Shown one piece after another: positions 6,040 to 15,000 of a DNA stretch of 25,498 nt (positions are counted from its first letter, which is position 1; the number at the start of each line of letters is the position of its first letter). Made by a program: the position numbers and the translations under genes. Origin of the DNA: DASTPP01 sp035762175 (GTDB lineage Bacteria; Myxococcota_A; Polyangia; Polyangiales; Polyangiaceae). Below the pieces are notes generated by a model. It had not been told where the DNA came from. It ran no database searches and was given only the letters and a program-made list of their open reading frames with translations. Location: contig DASTPP010000423.1 in NCBI GenBank assembly GCA_035762175.1, positions 1-25,498 of the forward strand. Direction: 5' to 3'.

Positions 6040-9000
6040 ATGGATCTCGCACAGCGGCTTGAAAACCTCGAGGGCAACCGGGACTGGCAGGGGCTCGTCG
6101 AAGAGCTCGAGAAGGGGGTCTCGGCCGTACCGGACGCCGCCCAGAAGGCGAGCTATCACCTCCGGCTCGGGCGACTGCTCAGCCAGAAGTTCTTCCAGGC
6201 GGCGCGGGCGCTCGTCCACTTCCAGGAGGCGTTCAAGCAGAGCCCGCAGCTCGTCGAGGCGCTGACCGAGGCGCGCGGCATCTACTGGCTGCTCGGCAAG
6301 CTCAACATGGTGCAGCGCCTGCTCGAGCGCGAGATCAAGCTCGCGGGCGACGCGCCGCCGGCCGCGGGGCTCTTCTTCGAGCTCGGCAACGTGCTGGCCG
6401 ACGCGGGCGAGTACGAGCGCGCCTCGGCCGCCTACGAGCGGGCGCTGCTCGCGTCGAAGGGCGGCCTCGCGGAGGCGGGCGAGAGCCTCGAAGACCTGAA
6501 GGCCGACGCCGACTCGTGGCAGCCGCGGGTCGCGACCTTGCTGCAAGAGGTCTCGGCGGGCGGCGGCGTGGGCGCGGCGGCCGCGTCGGCGCTCTTGCGG
6601 GCGGCGCGCCTGGTGCGCCGCTACGCGCCCGACGAGTACGAACCGCTGCTGGCGCGGGCGTACGCGGCCGACCCCTCGAGCCGCGAGGCGGCGGCGCTCT
6701 ACGAGGGCCTGCTGATGGAGGGCGGGCGCGGCGAAGAGCTCGCGGCCCAGCAAGGCCGGATCGTCGACGGCCTCGACGGGCCGGCGCGGGCGTCGGCGGC
6801 GTTCCACTTCGGGATGCGCTGGTCGATGCGCTACCAGAACGTCGAGCAGGCGACGCGCTTCTTCGAGCAGGCGTTTTTGGCCGACCCGAGCGAGCCCGCG
6901 TTCAACTTCCTGCGCGAGGTGTACGGCACGCGCGACGGCAACTGGGAGAGGGTCGCGGGCCTGGCCGAGAGCGGCGCGCGCCGCTCGGCCGACGGGGCGG
7001 CGGTGTTCTTCCACGCCCAGGCGGGCAACGTGCTCTGGCTGAAGGTGGGCAACCTCATCCGGGCGCGGCAGGCCTTCGTCGACCTGGCGAAGCTCTCGCC
7101 CGAGCACCCGATGGTGCGGGCCTTCGAGCTGCAGATCGGCGAGCCCATCGTGCCCGCGAACGAGCCGTCGCCGGCGCCGCCCTTGGCGGCCCGGCCCGAG
7201 CGCGGGGCCTCGTCGCCGCCGCCGCCCTTGGCGGCCCGGCCCGAGCGCGGGGCCTCGTCGCCGCCGCCGCGCTTGCCCTCGTCGCCGCCGCCCGCGCTCG
7301 AGCAGACGCTGCCGGCGGGCTCGGTACCCTCGCCGCGCGCCGAGCTGTACGCCGAGTCGCCGGCGCCCCCGGCGGCGGCCTACGAGCAGCCGGGCTCGGT
7401 GCCGCCGCCGACGGTGGCGTCCGTGCGGCCGGCCGAAGACGTGGCCGTCGAGGTCGAGGTGCCGGTCGACCGGCCCACGATGCCGCCGGCGCCCGAGGCG
7501 GCCGCGGCGGCGGCCGAAGAGTCGCAGATCGCCGAGCTGCGCGCGCTCGCGATCAAGCAAGAGTCGGCCAAGCGCTACAACGAGTACGTCAAGACGCTGG
7601 TGCAGCTCGCGTCGCTGCTGCCCGACCGCGACGAGAAGGTCGAGACGCTGCTCAAGGCGGCCGACCTCTACGTCACGAAGTTCGCCAACCAGACCGAGGC
7701 GGTGAAGGCGTACGAGCAGGTGCTCGAGCTCGACCCGGTGCACGAGAGCGCGTTCGAGTTCTTGCGCCAGGCGTACGAGAAGCGGCGCGACTGGGAGAAG
7801 CTGCTCGGCCTGCAGCGGCGCGAGGCCGAGCGGCTCGAGCCGGGGCCCGAGCGGGCGCGGCGCTTCCTCGAGATGGCGCGCCTGGCGAGCGAGCGCGTCA
7901 AGAAGCCCGACGTCACCGTCGAGCTCTGGCGCACCGTGCTCGACGAGCAGCCCGACAACGCCGAGGCGCTCGGGCAGCTCGGCGCGCTCTACGAGCGCAG
8001 CAAAGATTACGCGGCGCTCGTCACGGTGCTCGAGCGGCAGGCCGAGGTGACGTACGACGCGGGCCAGAAGGTGCAGTTGCTCGCCAAGCTCGGCACCTAC
8101 TACGGGGACCGGCTCAACGACGACGAGGGCGCGACGCGCGCCTGGCGGCAGCTGCTCGCGCTCGACCCGAACGACCGGCGCGCCCAGGAGGCGCTGAAGA
8201 AGAAGTACCTCGCGCTCGGCCGCTGGGACGACCTCGAGGTCTTCTACGCCGAGAGCGGCAAGTGGGACGAGTTCATCCGGGTGCTCGAGAGCCAGGAGGC
8301 GCGCGAGACCGACTCGGCGGCGAAGGTGGGGCTCTTGATGAAGAGCGCCCAGCTCTGGGCCGACAAGAAGTCGAAGCTCGACCGCGCGGCGAAGAACTAC
8401 GAGAAGGTGCTCGAGCTCGACCCGCAGAACCTCGCGGCGGCCGAGGCGCTCGTGCCCATCTACACCCAGGCCCAGAACGCGCGCGGCCTCGCCGCCGCGA
8501 TCGAGGTCAAGCTGGCGCACGAGGCCGACCGCGAGCAGCGGCTCGCGCTCGTGCGCGAGGTGGCGGTGCTCTACGAGGGGCGCCTGCGCGACCAGAGCCG
8601 CGCCTTCGACCGCTACGCCGCGGCCCTCGAGCTCGCGCCGGGCGACGAGCGCAGCGGCAAGGACGTCGAGCGGCTCGGCAAGCTGACCGGCCGCTGGGAG
8701 GAGGTCATCGCCGCCTACGGCCGCGCCATCGAGGGGGCCGAGGCGTCGGGCGAGGGGGCGCTGGTGCCGGCGCTGCGCCTGCGGCTCGGGCGGGTGCTCG
8801 AGCAGGAGGTGGGGCGCGTCGACGACGCGCTCACGCAGTTCCGCGCGGTGTACGACGCCGACGGCGAGAACGCCGAGGCGATCGCGGCGCTCGAGCGGCT
8901 CTACCGCCAGACCGCCCGCTACCAAGACCTGATGCAGGTCTACGAGCGCAAGCGCGAGCTCGCGACCACGTGGGATGAGCGGCGCGCGACGCTGGCGGCC

Positions 9001-12000
9001 ATGGCCTCGCTCTACGAGGGCGAGCTCGCCGACTACGAGCGGGCGATCGAGACCTACCGCACCGTGCTCGAAGAAGAGCCGGCGAACCCCGACGCGCTCC
9101 GGGCGCTCGACGCGCTCTACAGCCGGCTCGAACGCTGGGCGCCGCTCGCCGACGCGCTCCGCCGCCGCATCGACCTCGAGACCGAAGAGCCCTCGCTCAT
9201 CGACCTGAAGTTCCGCCTCGGCTACACGCTCGAGCACCACCTCGACGACGCGGCTGGCGCGCTCGAGAACTACCGCGAGCTCCTCTTCCTCGACCAGGGC
9301 CACGAGGGCTCGCGGCTCGCGCTCGAGTCGCTGCTCAAGCACGCCGAGCTCGGGCCGCAGGCGGCCGCGATCCTCGAGCCGATCTACGAGCTAAGGGGCG
9401 ACTGGCCGCGGCTCATCGAGGTGCTCGACGTGCTCGCGCGCCACGAAGACGACCCGCCGAAGCGCGTCGCGCTCTGGCGCAAGGTGGCGCGCACCGCCGC
9501 CGTCGAGCTCAACGACGTGAACGCGGCGTTCGACGCCTCGGCGCGGGCGCTGCGCGACGACCCGGCCGACGCGCAGGCGCGCGCCGAGCTCGAAGAGTAC
9601 GCCGAGCGGGCCGACGCGTGGGACAAGCTCGACGGCGTGCTGCGCGAGGTGGCGGCGAACCTGGCCGACGCCCGGCTCGCGCGCGACTACTGGCTCCGGC
9701 TCGCGCACATCGCCGAGCGGCTCGGCAAGGTCGACGAGGCCGCGAGCGGCTACGACAAAATTCTCGGGCTCGACCCGGGCGACTCCGAGGCCCTCTCGGC
9801 CCTCGACGCGCTCTACCGCCGCACCGAGCGCTGGGAAGACCTGGTCTCGGTCTACCGCCGCCGCATCGACCTGGCGGCCGACCCGGCCGCGCGCGAGGGG
9901 CTCTACGGGCAGATGGCCCGCGTCTACGAAGAGCGGCTCGGCCGGCCCGACCAGGCCATCGCCGCCTACCGCGAGGTGCTCGCGGCCGACCCGACGAGCC
10001 TGGTGGCGCTGCAGGCGCTCGACGCGCTCTTCAGCCGCCAGTCGCTCTGGTCCGACCTCGCCGACAACCTCGAGGCGCAGCTCGGGCTCGCCGAGACCGA
10101 CCACGAGCGGCTCGCCCTCATGCTGCGCCTGGCCGACCTGCGCGAGACGCGCATGGGCGAGACCGAGCAGGCGATCGAGATCTACCGCCAGGTGCTCGAG
10201 CGCTCGCCCGAGAACCCCGAGGCGCTCGCGGCGCTCGAGCGGCTCGGCAAAGAAGAGAAGCACGAGCTGGTCGTCGCCGACATCCTCGAGCCTTTGTACC
10301 GGCGCTCGGGCGACTTCCAGAAGCTCATCGGGGTCTACGAGGTGCAGGTCCGGCGCAGCGACGACCCGGGCCGGCGCGTCGAGCTCTTGCACCAGGTGGC
10401 GCAGCTCTACGAAGACGGCTCGGGCGACCTGAACGCGTCGTTCGACACGCTCGCGCGCGCGCTCGCCATCGACCCGACCCACGAGGCGACCCAGCAGGGC
10501 CTCGACCGGCTCGCCCGCGCGACCAACCGCTTCCAAGACCTGGCGCGGGTCTTCCAAGACCTCGCCGAGCGCCAAGACGACCCGCAGGTCGCCTGCATGC
10601 TCTACACCGCCTCGGCGCGCGTGTACGAGCACGACCTGGGCGACCTGACGAGCGCGGTCGCGCACTACCGCAAGGTGCTCAGCATCGACCCGACCAGCCT
10701 CGACGCGGCGACGAGCCTCGAGCGGCTCTTCCAGCAGTCCGAGCGCTACGGCGACCTCAGCCTCATCCTGCAGAGAAAGGCCGAGATCCTCGACGACGTC
10801 AACGACAAGAAGGCCGCGCTCTTCCAGGCGGCCGGCATCGAAGAAGACGTGCTCGAGCGGCACGAGGCCGCCATCGGCGTCTACCAGAAGGTGCTCGACG
10901 TCGACCCCGAAGACGGCCAGGCCATCGACCGGCTCATTCAGCTCTACCTGCAGCTGTCGCGCTGGGAAGAGCTCTTGAGCACCTACCAGCGCAAGGTCGA
11001 TCTGGTCACCGACCCCGAAGAGAAGAAGGGCATCTTCTACCAGGTCGGCGCCGTCTTCGAGCGCGAGCTGAGCGACGTGGGGCGCGCCATCGACACCTAC
11101 CAGCGCGTGCTCGAGCTCGACCCGAACGATCTGGCGGCGCTCGGCCGCCTCGACACGCTCTACCAAGAGTCGAAGAACTGGCCCGAGCTGCTCGCCGTCC
11201 TGCAGCACGAGGCCGACCTGACGGCCGAGCCGGAAGAGCAGATTTCGTTCCAATACCGGATCGCCGAGCTCTACGAGCGGCACCTCGGCGAGGTGGCGCG
11301 CGCGGTCGACCTGTACCGCGAGATCCTCGAGCGCTCGCCCGACCACGCCCCGACCCTCGAGGCGCTCGAGGGGCTGACGCGGGGCGAGGCCGAGCCGCTC
11401 GCCGCGGCGCTGGTGCTCGAGCCGGTCTACGAGGCCTCGGGCGACTACCCGAAGCTCGTGCGGGTGCTCGAGGTGCAGGTCCGGCACGCCGACGACCCCT
11501 TCAAGAAGGTCGACCTCTTGCACCGCGTCGCGCGGCTGCAAGAAGACTCGCTCGGCGACGCGCGCGCGGCCTTCGACACCTACGCCCGCGCGCTGCCCGT
11601 CGACAACACCAACGACGAGACGCTCGCCGCGCTCGAGCGGCTCGCCACCGCGGTCGACCGCTGGCCGGCGGTCGCCGCGCTCTACGACGAAGAGCTCGGG
11701 CGCCTCGCCGACCGGCCCGAGCGGCTCATCGAGCTGACCTTGCGGGTCGCGCAGATCTACGAGGTCCAGCTCGAGGACGTCGACGCCGCCGTCGCGCGCT
11801 ACCGGCGCGTGCTCGAGGTCGACCCCGAGAACCAGTCGGCCGTCCGCTCGCTCGACCGCCTCTTCACCGAGGCGGGGCGCTGGCGCGAGCTCGCCGAGGT
11901 GCTCGCCCGCGAGGCCGAGCTCGGGCAGTCCGAGGGCGAGGTGCTCGAGTTCAAGTACCGGCTCGGCATGCTGCAGCAGACCCGGCTCGACGACGTCGCG

Positions 12001-15000
12001 TCGGCCATCAACGCCTACCGCGAGATCCTCAACGCGGCGCCCGACCACGGCCCCGCGCTCGAGGCGCTCGAGGGGCTCTTCGCCCAGGGCGTGCGCCAGC
12101 TCGAGATCGCCGAGACGCTCGAGCCGCTCTACCAGTCGGCCGGCGAGTGGCAGAAGCTCGCGGGCGTCTTCGAGGCGCAGCTCGCGCACGCCAGCGCCCC
12201 GCCCGACCGCCTGGCCGCGTACTACCGGCTCGGCGAGCTCTACGAAGAGCGGCTCGCCGACCCCTCGGCCGCGCTCGACGTCTACCTGCGCGCGCTGCGC
12301 GAGCAGCCGCTCGACGAGCGCAGCGGCGAGGAGAGCGAGCGGCTCGCCCGCGCCTCCGACGGCGGCTGGGAGCGATTGGCGAACGCCTACGCCGACGTCA
12401 GCGGCGAGAGCGAAGACCTGGCCGTCAAGCGCGTGCTCGGCAAGCGGCTCGCGCGCGTCTTCGAAGAAGAGCTCGACGACGTCACCAACGCCGAAGAGAC
12501 CTACCGCTACGTGCTCTCGGCCGACCCGCTCGAGCCCGAGTCGCTCGCCAACCTCGACCGCATCTGCCTGTCGCTCGGCAAGTGGGCCGACCTCGCCGCG
12601 GTGCTCGAGCAGCGCGTGCAGGTGCCCGGCCAAGAGCCGGTCGACCTCGTCGACCTCTACGCCCGCCTCGGCGAGGTCTACGAGGCGCGGCTCGACCAGG
12701 TCGACGACGCCATCCGCGCCTACCGCCGCATCTTCGACGAGCTCGACCGGCTGCACGAGGGCGCCGTCCTGGCGCTCGGCCGGCTCTACGCCCGCAAGGG
12801 CGACTGGCCCGCGCTGCTCACGGTGTACGAGCGCGAGCTCGAGCTCGCCGTCGGCGACGCGCAGGAGGCCGACATCCGCGCCAAGATCGCGCACCTGCTC
12901 GGCGACCAGCTCGGCGACCCCGAGCGCGCCATCGACGCCTGGAAGCGCGTGCTCGGCCTGCGGGGCGAAGACCCCGAGGCGCTCGCGGCGCTCGCCTCGC
13001 TCTACGAGCGCGGCTCGCTCTGGCCCGAGCTGACCGACGTGCTCGAACGTCAAGAGGCCATCGCCGAGTCCGACGAAGAGCGCGTGCGCACGCTCACCAA
13101 GCGCGCCCGCACCTTCACCGAGAAGCTCGGCCGCGACGAAGAAGCCCTCGGCGACTGGAACCGCGTGCTCGACGTCGAGCCCTCGAACCTCGAGGCGCTC
13201 CGGGCGATGGCCGACATCCGGCGGCGCCAGAAGGACGCCTACGAGCTGGTGGCGGCGCTGCACCTGACGGTCGAGCGGGCGAGCGGCCTGCTCACGGCCG
13301 AAGAGCTCAAGGAGACCTTCCGCGAGCTCGGCAAGACCTACGGCGAGGTGCTCGAGCAGCCCTTCGACGCCGCCGACGCGTGGGTCAAGCTGCTCGAGAT
13401 CGACCCGCGCGACTTCGAGGCGATGGACGCCCTCGAAGACATCTACCGCAAGGAAGAGCGCTGGACCGACGTCATCCACGTGAAGATGGGCCGGGCCTCG
13501 GCGCTCGCCGAGCCCGCCGAGAAGGTGCGCGAGTACCTCGAGGTCGCCGGCCTCTGGGAGCACGCCGCCGGCGACCGCGACGGGGGCCGCGACGCCTTCG
13601 AGCGCATCCTCGAGGTCGAGCCCGCGCACGACCAGGCCTTCTTCGCCCTCGAAGAGCTGCACGCGGCGGCCGGGCGCTGGGAGCCCTTGATCGAGCTCTA
13701 CCTCGCCCGGCTCGAGACCCGCGAGGGGCCCGCCGAGAAGAGCGACCTCTTGCGCCGCATCGCGCGCGTGTTCGACGAAGAGCTCGACGACAAAGGCCAA
13801 GCCTTCGACGCGCTCGTCACGGCCTTCGAGGGCGACTACTCGGACGACGAGACCGTGCGCTACCTCGAGCGCATGGCGCAGGCGACGGGGCGCTGGGGCG
13901 AGCTGATTCAGAACGCCAACACCTGGCTGCAAGCCGAGACCGAGGCGCCCAAGCGCATCACGCTCTCGCTGCGCCTGGCCAAGTGGTACGGCGAAGACCT
14001 CGGCCACCCCGAGTACGCGCAGCCCTACTTCTTGCAGGTCGCGCAGCTCGACCCGAACAACGTCGCCGTCCGGCGGCAGGCGGCCAACCTCTTCCGCAAG
14101 CTGGGCCAGTGGCAGGAGGCCGGCAACATCTTGCGCGAGGCGCTCGACCGCGCCGTCACCAACAAAGACAAGAAAGAGATCAACACCGAGCTCGGCGACC
14201 TCGTCAGCGAGCACGTCAAGGGCGGCGGCGACCAGGCCTTCTCGTACTACCAGCGCGCGCTCGACGTCGACCCGCACTTCGTGCCCGCGCTCGAGGCGCT
14301 CGAGCGCTACTACACCGAGCGCAACCAGCACGCCGACCTGGTGCGCGTGCTCGGCCAGAAGGTGCCCGCGCTCGAAGAGCCCTCCGAGATCGCGGCGACC
14401 AAGCTGCGCATGGGCCGGCTCTACGAGGGCCCGCTCGCGAAGCCCGAGAGCGCGGTGCAGGTCTACCGCGAGGCGCTCGAGGTCGACCCGGTCAACCTCG
14501 AGGCGATGCGCGGGCTCGAGCGCGCCTACGGCACGCTCAACCGCTGGCCCGACCTCGCCGCCGTCCTCGAGTCGCAGCTTGACGTGGTCACGACCGAGCG
14601 CGACCGCATCGACGTGCTCTTCAAGCTGGCCAAGCTGCAAGAAGAGCAGTTCTACAAGCCCGACCTGCAGGCCGCGCGGCTCGAGCAGATTCTCGAGATC
14701 GACCCGAACCACGAGCCCGCGCTCGAGGGCCTCGAGCGGGCGTACCGGCGCCTGCGCCAGTGGCCCGAGCTCATCAACACTTTCGAGCGCCACGTCGCCG
14801 CCTCGAGCGAGCGCGCGAAGAAGATCGACCTCTACGGCAAGATCGCCATCACCCAGGTCGACGAGCTCGACGACGTCGACCGCGCGATCGACGCGTACAA
14901 GAACATCATCGACCTCGACGACGCGCACATCCCCGCGCTCGAGGCGCTCTCGAAGCTCTACGAGCGGCAGGGCGACGCCGCCGCGGCCATCGACCACATG

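Noticed and set aside
5995..9342. 1,115-codon open frame on the - strand
   Set aside because: It is antisense to the start of the giant TPR gene and has the same mirror composition. The + strand frame has clear TPR motifs and so is the real gene.
9618..14582. 1,654-codon + strand frame inside the giant TPR gene
   Set aside because: It is shifted relative to the TPR frame, and its Arg/Pro/Ala-rich product has no repeat pattern. It arises from base composition.
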